Origin: Isohypsibius dastychi
Lineage: Eukaryota > Tardigrada > Eutardigrada > Parachela > Isohypsibiidae
Direction of reading: 5' to 3'
NCBI GenBank assembly: GCA_034696485.1
Contig: JAQIWT010000625.1
Coordinates: forward strand, 1 to 17,035
DNA length: 17,035 bases
The notes beneath the pieces were generated by a model. The model worked only from the letters and a program-made list of their open reading frames with translations, was not told where the DNA came from and ran no database searches. A program made the position numbers and the translations under genes. Numbering within the stretch: position 1 is the first letter of the stretch; the number at the start of each line of letters is the position of its first letter. This document shows, piece by piece, positions 1-9,527 of the stretch.

Positions 1-442
1 TCAGGTCCATTTGGGGAGAAAATGCTGAGTTCAATTCATTCCAAACTTCACGACAGTGTAGAAAATGAATGTGTGTGCGAAACCTCACACGATTTAACAG
101 TCCGATGCAGATTTCTGTTGAGCTGCATGTTTCCAGTTTCCACCAGTCTGACCATGCTTTGCAGTGGTTTTCGAAAGATTGTGCGTTTTCTAGCAACATG
201 AACTCTTAGAGTACGTTTTTTCTTTGGTGTTCTCTCAGTCTTCACAAACTGACAAATCAGAGTTAGCAGCGACGAGAAACTCATGTCGGTACATACAAAA
301 AAGAATCCAAAAATCTGCATTAACAGCATGAGTTGAACACATTCTATAAGAATTCGTCTTTTGACTACAACGCCGCAAAGCTTCGTACCATAAGCTGAAG
401 TTTCAGTTGATGCTCACAGCTGTATTCGAGTGTTGATACCGC
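1..442. other. Left-edge spacer of unit 1, no supported gene
   Basis: This stretch matches 3970-4375 in unit 2, with shared words around gaccatgctttgc and gtttctcgtc. A 93-codon minus-strand frame at 48-329 is not preserved in unit 2, where the matching frame meets a stop within a few codons. I treat it as non-coding sequence 3' of the FG1 gene. No TTTATT (minus-strand AATAAA) is visible here. Confidence 0.6.
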
Positions 443-745
443 TTACGGCCGATTTTGAGGTTGAGCACACGAACATCGCACCTTCTGCAACGTCGTTCTA
501 TATTTTCCATAATGTCGTTTTCCTATACCAAATCCGAATCTGAAGCGTCCGCTCAGTGTCTTTCGGTACTCCCGTGCATTTGGCATGAACGTGTAGATGA
601 TTTTTCCTTGAGATGGCAGACATTTACATAAAGATTTATCCAAAACACACCTCATCAGATAGTGACCTTTGTTCACAAGCGGTGATCCTGGCTGAACTAT
701 GATCATGCTGACGAAAAGCATTGCCAAGACTTGACCAGCTATCAT
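443..745 (-). CDS. FG1: small secreted precursor with FGFGIG-KR core
   Basis: This is a 100-residue predicted protein that I do not recognise from any named family. Residues 1-21 look like a signal peptide with a hydrophobic run (LAMLFVSMIIV). The middle holds three cysteines (about residues 33, 40 and 42) and then FMPNAREYRKTL, followed by RFRFGFGIGKR. A glycine before Lys-Arg is the classic site for dibasic cleavage and C-terminal amidation, so an FGFGI-amide product is possible. Codon comparison with FG2 (4378-4674) shows mostly silent third-base changes across the core (CCA/CCG, AAT/AAC, GCA/GCC, CGA/CGG, CTG/CTT, GGT/GGC, AAA/AAG) and an in-frame 15-base indel, which supports real coding. 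The ATG at 745 is the first in frame. A GTAAGC near the end of the frame could be a splice donor, so the C-terminus is uncertain. Neuropeptide and antimicrobial roles are both possible. Confidence 0.55.
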   Translation of the reverse strand: MIAGQVLAMLFVSMIIVQPGSPLVNKGHYLMRCVLDKSLCKCLPSQGKIIYTFMPNAREYRKTLSGRFRFGFGIGKRHYGKYRTTLQKVRCSCAQPQNRP

Positions 746-1765
746 GGTATGACCAAGAGTGAATAAATTATTTCAAAACACGTTAGAGAGACAGCTATCT
801 CCGAGAGTGAGAAAGGTTCTCTTTTCGACAGGGGCCTCATGGTGCGTTAATTTTAACCAAGAGGCGAAATGAAAGCTGTTCACGGTAATGCCTGAAACTT
901 TAATCCTGACATTCAACGAACATTGCGGACAAGTATCGGATTCATGCTGTACGCAGGGTGTGTCTGAACATTTATTATAGACAGGCAAAGCATCATTTTA
1001 TCAGTCCTGAATTGATTGAAGCTGAGAAGCAAACGTTACCCCAGCATAAAGGGCAACAAACAAAATACTAATATCTATCGCAATTTCTTCTCACAAAACA
1101 GCACAACACATCATCTACAGAATGATATGTTGCGTCACAGTCAATTGCAACCAGCCAGATTTTTCTGTCGTTAGATTAGAGTTTCCTCGCCAATGTAGCA
1201 AGATGGCACCATGAACTTTCTATAGTGTTGAAGCTGGTGGGTCGGTGTTGGGTGCTCGTTTGGAGCACCTACGCTTGCTTTCTAGCCATCTTGACACTCA
1301 GCTTGCTTGATCCCTTACCGCATCATTGGTGAACGGTTATACACGCATCGCCAGAAGTAGGTACATCCATGCTTCTGTTCAGTACAAGGGGTGCGTTAGA
1401 ACCCACAGTGCAAACAACTTCAACCTGCGTCATTGTTTGCGGCCCGCTACTCTTCAACCTTTACATCTTGCTGGCCCATGTGCCTGGCCCGATTACCAAG
1501 GAAGTAAACAACAGCTTTTTTTTACTTCTGTATGCATTTCCATCTGCTAGCGAATGACAGGTTGATTACTACTGAAATTTATCACGGGGCAGTGTGGGTG
1601 GAAGCTGAATACCATGGGTGAACTGTCGTGCACACTTTGTATGATTATTTATGAAGTGTACAGCACCGTAAACACAGGTCATGAAGCGGGGACATACACA
1701 CGATCAACTAAATATTTACAAATAAACTGGTAAAGAAAGGTTAACAGCGTGTTACAATATTCTGG
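746..1765. other. Intergenic spacer between FG1 and ALF1
   Basis: Its left part matches unit 2 (4700-4930), including a T-rich TTTCAG on the minus strand at about 899 (unit 2 about 4840) that could be a cis or trans splice acceptor for the FG transcript. A minus-strand TATAATAAATG at about 970-980 (unit 2 TATAAATG at about 4901) could be its promoter. Positions 1251-1269 form a 7-base perfect hairpin (GGTGCTC, loop GTTTG, GAGCACC). The rest (about 1200-1600) is poorly matched by unit 2 and shows no gene. Confidence 0.4.
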
Positions 1766-2173
1766 TTACTGGCATTGTCCTTCCCGGATGCCCTTTCCAC
1801 GCAGAGTATTGATAGTTTCCCCAACCGCAGTTTCCACAGATCCTCTCTTGCTGGTCTTGCAGTTGATCTTGACGTCAGAGAGTCCATCACATCGTATGTG
1901 GGTCTTGTAGGTCAACTTCCACTTGCAAATCTGCGTAGCATACTTGACCGAACAACTTTGGTTGCAAATGGAATATGGCTGCCATCCAGTGCCGATGAAA
2001 GCAGTAATCTGGTTGATCAGGATATCGATTACAACACCGGACAAGTCAATCTGCTTCGCCTCGACGTCCTGAGCTACGGCATGTTGAACAGGAAGATCTT
2101 CTGTCTCAGCAACGGTTACGGAAACCAGACATATGGCCAACAATGTAGAAGCGAAGAATCGAAGAGACTGCAT
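1766..2173 (-). CDS. ALF1: secreted anti-lipopolysaccharide-factor-like protein
   Basis: This is an intronless 135-residue protein. Residues 1-22 are a signal peptide (FFASTLLAICLVSVTVA), followed by an acidic linker and an amphipathic segment (residues 41-60, DLSGVVIDILINQI). The core has six mature cysteines at 70, 74, 83, 95, 105 and 134. Cys74 and Cys95 are separated by exactly 20 residues and enclose a basic, aromatic stretch ending CKWKLTYKTHIRC. In the ALF/scygonadin family the lipid-A-binding hairpin has the same C-x20-C spacing and the pattern K-aromatic-x-hydrophobic-x-YK-x-x-hydrophobic-x-C. The C-terminal part (KTSKRGSVETAV and LRGKGI) fits the family's serine/glycine turn and last helix. 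The family binds bacterial surface lipids outside the cell. The assignment is by pattern, so a nematode-specific secreted family (for example SCVP-type proteins) remains an alternative. The start is chosen because the ATG position is shared by all three copies. Confidence 0.8.
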   Translation of the reverse strand: MQSLRFFASTLLAICLVSVTVAETEDLPVQHAVAQDVEAKQIDLSGVVIDILINQITAFIGTGWQPYSICNQSCSVKYATQICKWKLTYKTHIRCDGLSDVKINCKTSKRGSVETAVGETINTLRGKGIREGQCQ

Positions 2174-2260
2174 GGTGAAAAGGCTTGAAGTGCAATCAGA
2201 ATTAGTAAAACAAGAAAGAAGAACCTGAAGCTGCTATGCTGATGGGGATTGTTGGTGGTG

Positions 2261-2268
2261 TTTAAATA
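2261..2268 (-). promoter_or_regulatory. TATA-like box of ALF1 (TATTTAAA)
   Basis: The minus-strand TATTTAAA lies 88 bases before the ALF1 start. It replaces the TATATAAA found at the matching place in ALF2 and ALF3, so this promoter may be weaker. Confidence 0.6.
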
Positions 2269-2528
2269 CTTCGACGGTGGCCTGCCAGACCCTTTCTGTT
2301 GACAACACAATCGTGAATCTTTGTATCATTTTCCTACTAGAATAGGTGGGATGATCAAGCTATCTCACAGTCAGCGGATATCCCTAACGGATCTTGGTGA
2401 TATGTCTCCAGTGTTCATTCAAGATAAGGTCAGTAGCCTTTGTTAAACGATAGGTACATGCACGTCAAATGTGTGTTGCTTGTATCTCGCAGTTTGCGAC
2501 CAAAACACCTTAATCGATGGTTGAGTCA
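2269..2528 (-). promoter_or_regulatory. Conserved upstream promoter block of ALF1
   Basis: Just upstream of the TATA box about 50 bases are nearly unchanged among the three units, including gacggtggcctgcc and a TGTTG-A-CAACA palindrome at 2297-2307. Farther out lie a GATA-type site (AGATAAG, 2422-2428) and TGAGTCA (2522-2528), which matches the consensus of AP-1-type bZIP factors. Spacing to the ATG is close to that in ALF2 and ALF3. GATA sites would fit intestinal expression if this is a nematode; that is inference. Confidence 0.45.
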
Positions 2529-3388
2529 CTGAGTATGCCACAAGCCTATGTGTGGAAAACAATTCATGAACTAGAAATAGCCGGTTGGTATCTGTAACAC
2601 TTCCACCAGTGTCATGTCAGTACTGCTTGTTTACAACTGCAAAACGTTTGAATTTTATATGAGTTACTCTGAGTTAAGTAGAAGGGAAACATAGAATACA
2701 ACATAGGTCATAACACGGAGCATTGAATCCCTTCGTGCTAGATGAATTTTGTGACAAGTGACTACTGTATATGTCGAGTGATTCGCTGTACAATTTGCGT
2801 CTTTGTAGCGGAAAGGTGCGAACCGCATCCAGAGCATTTTGTGCGTTGTAGTGGTACTTAGGTAGCCAGCAACCGTTTCGTTTTTGTACCTTTATTGCGA
2901 ACGGTGATGTTGCGGCCATTTCGCACAGAATCACATAGCCAGAGTGTGTGGCTGAAAACTGTCTTTGAGACCTTTTTTCCCGCTGGTAAGAAAGCATTGT
3001 CCTAGGATGGGAAGTTTTTAGATATTTTTCTGTGTGACAGTTTTGGCTGAAGGGCTTTCGGCCGTGAGGCAAATCACAGGTAACAGTGTGAATGGGACAA
3101 TTTGGAGGGTCGGGGAGGGGGGGGGAGCTTTAAGCCAAAGTGTTTTTAATGAATCACATTACGCATCTTTTTCCGCTTCGCTGAAACAACGGTAGCTATC
3201 CAATACTGGGTATATCACCAAAGCGAATGTGCATAAAACACCATGCTGAAACACCGACATGAAAAACAGGTTTGACTTCACACCCACGTATTCAGGAGAA
3301 GTGTTGACCATTCGTAGTGTTCAAGTCATCTGGGTTTAAACTATACGAATAGCCGTGATGGAAGGCCGGATTTGGTGTATCAGGTCAC
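2529..3388. other. Long non-coding spacer of unit 1, with a G-rich tract
   Basis: This matches 6427-7255 in unit 2 with many substitutions and indels. A 132-codon minus-strand frame at 2674-3072 is interrupted by a stop in the unit 2 counterpart, so it is probably not a gene. Positions 3112-3125 are a G4-A-G9 tract, and the matching place in unit 2 has 12 G. I see no gene. Confidence 0.6.
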
Positions 3389-3471
3389 GTATTTCGTGAG
3401 TTTTTGTTGAGTCGATACGCATGATGCTCTGCAGTTCTATTTTGGGATGTCTCATATGTGACCTTGAATTT

Positions 3472-3604
3472 TGATTCTCATATAATGTCAGATCTTAAGA
3501 CTTAAGAGAAATATGAGCTGATAGGCCATCTCTCGCCTGTGGCTGATCAATCATATTGTTAAATGACAATATCGTTCATTTAGTAATGAACAACGATGGG
3601 GCCG
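3472..3604. repeat. Cluster of nested inverted repeats (foldback), copy A
   Basis: Several perfect short inverted repeats sit next to each other. CTCATAT (3477-3483) pairs with ATATGAG (3511-3517) around TCTTAAG-A-CTTAAGA (3493-3507). ATATTGT (3553-3559) pairs with ACAATAT (3566-3572). GTTCATT (3574-3580) pairs with AATGAAC (3585-3591). GGCCATC (3524-3530) and GATGGGGCC (3595-3603) could close the second half. It could be a degraded miniature foldback transposon or a structured RNA. No target-site duplication is evident. Confidence 0.4.
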
Positions 3605-3773
3605 GAATGATGTCACAGGGATGACATTGACTCAATTCCAACCAATCCCAAACTGCGATGTTCATCGGTGACAATGCCCACTGAAGCGTGATCCGGACTC
3701 CACAGATCGACGAAATACAATTTGTCGCGGATTATGTTCTTTCATGAACCTATTAACTGTGAGAGAGCCAGCG

Positions 3774-3882
3774 AGGATTCAACGACAGATTCAACGCGAG
3801 AATTCAACTATACTCATTTCAACTAATACTTCCAGAGTGAGCAAATAATAAACCAAAGTGAACGCTCTGAACTCTGAACTCT
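3774..3882. repeat. Short degenerate tandem repeats
   Basis: Positions 3774-3825 hold four loosely spaced copies of an attcaac-like word (gattcaacg, gattcaacg, aattcaact, tttcaacta) at steps of about 14-15 bases. Positions 3865-3882 hold two and a half copies of ctctgaa. Both recur at 7641-7692 and 7732-7749 within the duplicated tract. Confidence 0.5.
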
Positions 3883-4377
3883 AAAAACCAAAACCATCTC
3901 CGAAATCCCAGCGAAACTTTCTCGCTCGATCAGAAATGAGGGGGTCTTGATCCATACTAAACCGAGGTCAAGCCAGTCCAAACATCACGGGAGTATAGAA
4001 AACGAAGATATGTACGAGACCTTGCATAACCTGACAGAATTATGCTGAGTTTCTCTTGGCATGCATGCTCTCTCCGCTGGTGACCATGCTTTGCTGCGAT
4101 TTTCGGGGAATTCTTGTATTTCAGTTATCAGGACAACTTCCCATATGAACACTCAGAGTATTTTGATTCGGTATTTGCTGGGCCTTCGCAATCCAACAAA
4201 CCAGGGCCTGCAAAGACGAGAAATTCAGTTTAGTACATACAAAACGAAGTCCGCCAAGAGAAAGTCACTTGCACAAAATCTGCATAACAGTTAAAGTTGT
4301 ACGCATTGAACGAAGGATCGCTCGCTGACTTGAAAAGGACAAGAGAAGTCGCAGCTGAAACCGGAAACCGAGTAGCT

Positions 4378-4674
4378 TCATCCGATGGCTGCTGTAACCT
4401 CGTCACCGCTGATTTTTCGATTTCTGTGCTGAGCCCACAAACATCGTATCCGCTGCCGTGTCTGGCTGTATTCTCCATCATGTCGCTTTCCTAAGCCAAA
4501 TCCGTTAAGTGTCTTCCGGTACTCATGGGCGTTCGGCATGAACAAGTAGATGACACTTTTATCAAATGGTGGACAGTTACGTGCCGATTTATCCAAAACA
4601 AACCTCAATAGGAAGTGACCTTTGTTTTCAAGCATTGATCCTGGTTGAACTATGATCATACAGACAACCAGCAT
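4378..4674 (-). CDS. FG2: FG-type precursor, normal start codon lost
   Basis: This is the paralogue of FG1. The frame retains FMPNAHEYRKTL and FGLGKRH, and most core differences from FG1 are silent, so the core has been under selection. Two features are odd. The codon aligned with the FG1 ATG is ATA (near 4696), with an in-frame TGA two codons farther upstream. Translation would therefore have to begin at the ninth codon (4674), leaving a shortened signal sequence (MLVVCMIIVQPGS). A 15-base in-frame deletion also removes residues matching RFRFG, changing the predicted amidated end from FGFGI to FGL. The C-terminal extension differs from FG1. It is either a functional variant, a recent pseudogene, or a gene whose first exon I have not identified. 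Confidence 0.45.
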   Translation of the reverse strand: MLVVCMIIVQPGSMLENKGHFLLRFVLDKSARNCPPFDKSVIYLFMPNAHEYRKTLNGFGLGKRHDGEYSQTRQRIRCLWAQHRNRKISGDEVTAAIG

Positions 4675-4698
4675 TGCAAAGACTTGACCAGAAGTTAT

Positions 4699-5660
4699 GA
4701 TTCATCCAGTAGTGAGAAATCAAATTCAAAGTAGTCAGCGAAAAAAAACCAGTTTTTGGGAGTGATGATAGGTGTCTCGTCGAAACCAGGGCCTCGTTAA
4801 TCAAGAGGAGAAAGAATAGCTCCTTCACGGTATGTCCTGAAAATTTAACTCTTACGACATTATTACGAGGCATGTTGCGAGTAGGGTGCGTCTTGAACAT
4901 TTATAATAAATAACTAAAGCATCATTTCGTTCATTCAGAACTGAATGAAACTAAGTTGCAAACGTTGACCCAGCTGAGAGAAACATGACAATGAATGTTG
5001 GTAACCGCGAAATAACTGGGCTAGTCTCTCTAACTTACAAATCTGCAGCTTTCTAAAAGCCATTCATGCTTGTGTCACGTTTAAAAGACTTCTTGATGGA
5101 TCAGTGCCGGAGCAACTTTGAAGTATGATATCGATCGCAGCTGCTTTCCACAGATAGGCACAGCTGGGTATTTACAAAATAATGGCTTTTGTCATGGTCT
5201 TTGTGACCAGCCCGAATTTTCGGTGGCTACATTGGAGTTTAACCTAAGGTTTTCTTCAATTTAACGTTTTACAGAGTCGGTGCCCTGATCTTTCCACAGA
5301 GTTTGTTATGCAGTGCTCAGTTGGTGCAGTTACTCCTTCCGTCTTTCCGTCCAAATGAGCAAAAAACCAAAACAATATGACGAGATTTGCCATTTTGATT
5401 TCCTGAGTCGAAACGTTGTTCTTCCAGTTCATGGGAGGATGTAGTGTTTATGTATATTGCGACAGCAATTTGTGGGCGTGAATTTTGTCCGATGTGCCAG
5501 TTCGAGAGCTTAATTCGAATGTTCGTTTATAAAGGCACATGTATACAGAAAGATGAAGAGGCAGGTTACGCGACATAAAGCGGTGGCATAAACACAATCA
5601 ACAAAACTTTTAACAAATAAACAAGTAAGGATAGGTTAACAGTGTGAGACAATGTTCTTG
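4699..5660. other. Spacer between FG2 and ALF2
   Basis: This part of the perfectly duplicated tract has no supported gene. Near 4840 a minus-strand TTTTCAG is shared with unit 1 and could be a splice or trans-splice acceptor in the FG2 leader. A 90-codon frame over it is not conserved in protein sequence with unit 1. Confidence 0.4.
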
Positions 5661-6068
5661 TTACTGACATTGTCCTTCACGGATGCCCTTTCCGCGCAGA
5701 GCATTGATAGTATCTCTGACAGCAGTTTCCACAGATCCTCTCTTGCTGGTCTTGCAGTTAATCTTAACATCAGAGAGTCCATCGCATCGGATGTGAGTCT
5801 TGTAGGTCAGCTTCCACTTGCAAATCTGTGTAGCATACTTGACCGAACAACTTTGGTTGCAAATGGAATACGGCTTCCATCCAGTACCGATGAAATCAGT
5901 AATCTGATTAATCAGGATATCGATAACAATACCAGACAAGTCAATCTGCTTTGCCTCGACGTCCTGAGCCATGGCGTTGTGAACGGGAAGATCTTGTGTT
6001 TCGGCAACGGCAAGGGAAACCAAACACATAGCTAACACGGCAAAAGCGAAGAATCGAAGAGACAGCAT
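5661..6068 (-). CDS. ALF2: secreted anti-lipopolysaccharide-factor-like protein
   Basis: This is an intronless 135-residue paralogue of ALF1 with the same six mature cysteines and the same C-x20-C basic loop. Residues 1-22 are a signal peptide (LRFFAFAVLAMCLVSLAVA). Differences from ALF1 cluster in the signal peptide and the linker (DLPVHNAMAQDVEAKQ), and there is Lys for Gln in GTGWKPYSIC. The region from Cys70 to the end is almost invariant while silent bases vary, which indicates purifying selection on the mature domain. An ATG nine codons upstream (6095) keeps the frame open, but 6068 is chosen because it aligns with the starts of ALF1 and ALF3 and begins the signal peptide. The last 72 coding bases lie in the tract shared perfectly with ALF3. 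Confidence 0.8.
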   Translation of the reverse strand: MLSLRFFAFAVLAMCLVSLAVAETQDLPVHNAMAQDVEAKQIDLSGIVIDILINQITDFIGTGWKPYSICNQSCSVKYATQICKWKLTYKTHIRCDGLSDVKINCKTSKRGSVETAVRDTINALRGKGIREGQCQ

Positions 6069-6156
6069 GGTGAGAAGGCTTGAAGTTGCAATCACAATTA
6101 GTTAAACAGAAAAGAAGAACTTAAAGCTGCTATGCTAATGGTGATTGTTGGTGGTG

Positions 6157-6164
6157 TTTATATA
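6157..6164 (-). promoter_or_regulatory. TATA box of ALF2 (TATATAAA)
   Basis: The minus-strand TATATAAA lies 89 bases before the ALF2 start, the same offset as in ALF3. A 5' leader of about 60 bases would follow. Confidence 0.7.
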
Positions 6165-6426
6165 CTTCGACGGTGGCCTGCCAAACCCTTTTCTGTTGAC
6201 AACACAATCGTGAATCGTTGTATCATTTTACTTCTGGAATATGCCGAGTGACTAGCATATCTCACGGTCAGCGGACATCCGTAACGGATCTTGGTGATAT
6301 GTCTCCAATGTTTATTCAGGATAAGGTCAGTGGTCTTTGTTAAATGATTAGTACATGCACGTCAAATGCATATTGCTCGTATCTCGCAGTTTGTGAGCAA
6401 AACACGTTAACTCGATGATTGAGTCA
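6165..6426 (-). promoter_or_regulatory. Conserved upstream promoter block of ALF2
   Basis: This carries the same elements in the same order as ALF1: the conserved block next to TATA, TGTTG-A-CAACA (6194-6204), GGATAAG (6319-6325) and TGAGTCA (6420-6426). Confidence 0.45.
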
Positions 6427-7255
6427 CTGAGTAACTCTGTCAATCACTCCGTAAACTGAAAATATCCGGTTGGGCTCATTCACACTTTGAATATGGAGCT
6501 TTTAAGAGTGTCAAGCCAATGCTGACTGCTTAACAACTGCAAAATGTTCGAATTTTTTACGAGTTACCCAAATGTAAGGGAAACATATGACACCACATTG
6601 ATCATGACACTAGGCATTGAATCTCTTCGTGCTAGCTGGATTTTGTGACAAGTGACTACACGTTGAGCGCTCTTTGATGTATTTTGACGTCTTTGTAGCG
6701 AAATGGTGCGTTTGAATGGTACATAGGTAGCCGGCAGCCATTCTTTTTTGCACTTTTATTGTGAACGGTGATATTCCGGCCGTTTCTCACAGATTCACCT
6801 GACCAGAGTGTGTGGCTGATAACTGTCTTTTAAGACCTTTGTTCACGCGGACAAGAAAGCACTGTTCTAGGGTTAGGAAAATTATAAATATTTCTCTGTG
6901 TGACAGTTTCGGCAGAAAGGCAGTGAGGCAAATCTCAGATGACAGCGTGAAGGGGTTAATTCAGAGAGGCCGGGGGGGGGGGGAGGCTTTGAGATAGGAT
7001 GTTTTCCCTCGAGGGGAGTCACAGTCCATATGTTTTCCGCTTCGCTGAATGGACTGAAACGTAGCTATCCGATACTGGGATATTTTCACCAAGACCAATG
7101 TGCATAAAACACCATGCTGAAACACCGATCTGAAAAACAGGTTTGACTTCACACACATGTTTAGGAGAACTGCTGAACATTCGCAGCGTTCAAGTCATCT
7201 GGGTTTAAGAAATATGGGTCGCCGTTAGAAGGTCTGTTTCGGTGTATCAGGTCAA
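6427..7255. other. Long non-coding spacer of unit 2, with a 12-G tract
   Basis: This is the diverged match of 2529-3388. A run of 12 G at 6972-6983 sits where unit 1 has G4-A-G9. Reading frames of about 60 codons here are not shared with unit 1. I see no gene. Confidence 0.6.
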
Positions 7256-8244
7256 GTATTTCGTGAGTTTTTGTTGAGTCGATACGCATGATGCTCTGCA
7301 GTTCTATTTTGGGATGTCTCATATGTGACCTTGAATTTTGATTCTCATATAATGTCAGATCTTAAGACTTAAGAGAAATATGAGCTGATAGGCCATCTCT
7401 CGCCTGTGGCTGATCAATCATATTGTTAAATGACAATATCGTTCATTTAGTAATGAACAACGATGGGGCCGGAATGATGTCACAGGGATGACATTGACTC
7501 AATTCCAACCAATCCCAAACTGCGATGTTCATCGGTGACAATGCCCACTGAAGCGTGATCCGGACTCCACAGATCGACGAAATACAATTTGTCGCGGATT
7601 ATGTTCTTTCATGAACCTATTAACTGTGAGAGAGCCAGCGAGGATTCAACGACAGATTCAACGCGAGAATTCAACTATACTCATTTCAACTAATACTTCC
7701 AGAGTGAGCAAATAATAAACCAAAGTGAACGCTCTGAACTCTGAACTCTAAAAACCAAAACCATCTCCGAAATCCCAGCGAAACTTTCTCGCTCGATCAG
7801 AAATGAGGGGGTCTTGATCCATACTAAACCGAGGTCAAGCCAGTCCAAACATCACGGGAGTATAGAAAACGAAGATATGTACGAGACCTTGCATAACCTG
7901 ACAGAATTATGCTGAGTTTCTCTTGGCATGCATGCTCTCTCCGCTGGTGACCATGCTTTGCTGCGATTTTCGGGGAATTCTTGTATTTCAGTTATCAGGA
8001 CAACTTCCCATATGAACACTCAGAGTATTTTGATTCGGTATTTGCTGGGCCTTCGCAATCCAACAAACCAGGGCCTGCAAAGACGAGAAATTCAGTTTAG
8101 TACATACAAAACGAAGTCCGCCAAGAGAAAGTCACTTGCACAAAATCTGCATAACAGTTAAAGTTGTACGCATTGAACGAAGGATCGCTCGCTGACTTGA
8201 AAAGGACAAGAGAAGTCGCAGCTGAAACCGGAAACCGAGTAGCT

Positions 8245-8541
8245 TCATCCGATGGCTGCTGTAACCTCGTCACCGCTGATTTTTCGATTTCTGTGCTGAG
8301 CCCACAAACATCGTATCCGCTGCCGTGTCTGGCTGTATTCTCCATCATGTCGCTTTCCTAAGCCAAATCCGTTAAGTGTCTTCCGGTACTCATGGGCGTT
8401 CGGCATGAACAAGTAGATGACACTTTTATCAAATGGTGGACAGTTACGTGCCGATTTATCCAAAACAAACCTCAATAGGAAGTGACCTTTGTTTTCAAGC
8501 ATTGATCCTGGTTGAACTATGATCATACAGACAACCAGCAT
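8245..8541 (-). CDS. FG3: FG-type precursor identical to FG2
   Basis: The predicted protein is identical to FG2 because it lies in the perfectly duplicated tract. It shares the lost start codon and the short core FGLGKR. Any function or defect of FG2 applies equally here. Confidence 0.45.
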   Translation of the reverse strand: MLVVCMIIVQPGSMLENKGHFLLRFVLDKSARNCPPFDKSVIYLFMPNAHEYRKTLNGFGLGKRHDGEYSQTRQRIRCLWAQHRNRKISGDEVTAAIG

Positions 8542-8565
8542 TGCAAAGACTTGACCAGAAGTTAT

Positions 8566-9527
8566 GATTCATCCAGTAGTGAGAAATCAAATTCAAAGTA
8601 GTCAGCGAAAAAAAACCAGTTTTTGGGAGTGATGATAGGTGTCTCGTCGAAACCAGGGCCTCGTTAATCAAGAGGAGAAAGAATAGCTCCTTCACGGTAT
8701 GTCCTGAAAATTTAACTCTTACGACATTATTACGAGGCATGTTGCGAGTAGGGTGCGTCTTGAACATTTATAATAAATAACTAAAGCATCATTTCGTTCA
8801 TTCAGAACTGAATGAAACTAAGTTGCAAACGTTGACCCAGCTGAGAGAAACATGACAATGAATGTTGGTAACCGCGAAATAACTGGGCTAGTCTCTCTAA
8901 CTTACAAATCTGCAGCTTTCTAAAAGCCATTCATGCTTGTGTCACGTTTAAAAGACTTCTTGATGGATCAGTGCCGGAGCAACTTTGAAGTATGATATCG
9001 ATCGCAGCTGCTTTCCACAGATAGGCACAGCTGGGTATTTACAAAATAATGGCTTTTGTCATGGTCTTTGTGACCAGCCCGAATTTTCGGTGGCTACATT
9101 GGAGTTTAACCTAAGGTTTTCTTCAATTTAACGTTTTACAGAGTCGGTGCCCTGATCTTTCCACAGAGTTTGTTATGCAGTGCTCAGTTGGTGCAGTTAC
9201 TCCTTCCGTCTTTCCGTCCAAATGAGCAAAAAACCAAAACAATATGACGAGATTTGCCATTTTGATTTCCTGAGTCGAAACGTTGTTCTTCCAGTTCATG
9301 GGAGGATGTAGTGTTTATGTATATTGCGACAGCAATTTGTGGGCGTGAATTTTGTCCGATGTGCCAGTTCGAGAGCTTAATTCGAATGTTCGTTTATAAA
9401 GGCACATGTATACAGAAAGATGAAGAGGCAGGTTACGCGACATAAAGCGGTGGCATAAACACAATCAACAAAACTTTTAACAAATAAACAAGTAAGGATA
9501 GGTTAACAGTGTGAGACAATGTTCTTG
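8566..9527. other. Spacer between FG3 and ALF3
   Basis: This is identical to the FG2-ALF2 spacer and has no supported gene. Confidence 0.4.

Larger units (their letters stand above)
3389..5732. repeat. Perfectly matching repeat tract, copy A (2344 bases)
   Basis: Position x here matches x+3867 throughout every stretch I compared. The first mismatch to the left is at 3388 (c against a at 7255), and the first to the right is at 5733 (a against g at 9600). Sequence on both sides is paralogous but clearly diverged. The tract contains the FG2 gene and the last 72 bases of ALF2 coding sequence. Confidence 0.9.

Noticed and set aside
48-329. Minus-strand frame of 93 codons with a hydrophobic start
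   Set aside because: The unit 2 counterpart hits a stop after a few codons (near 4265) and the protein similarity is not kept.
773-988. Minus-strand frames upstream of the FG genes (773-988, 4628-4900)
   Set aside because: They show short similarity at DNA level, but the frame diverges and the second overlaps FG2. They are more likely leader or promoter sequence.
1775-2188. Plus-strand frame of 137 codons antisense to ALF1, with counterparts at 5652-6035 and 9519-9950
   Set aside because: These mirror the ALF-like genes. The sense frame has the signal peptide, the conserved cysteines, silent substitutions and TATA promoter, while the antisense product has no such features.
2674-3072. Minus-strand frame of 132 codons
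   Set aside because: The matching region of unit 2 (about 6590-6930) has a stop in the same frame and indels out of frame, so it is not under coding constraint.
4061-4294. Plus-strand frame of 77 codons, repeated at 7928-8161
   Set aside because: It is identical only because it lies in the perfect tract. Unit 1 has stops in the same frame.
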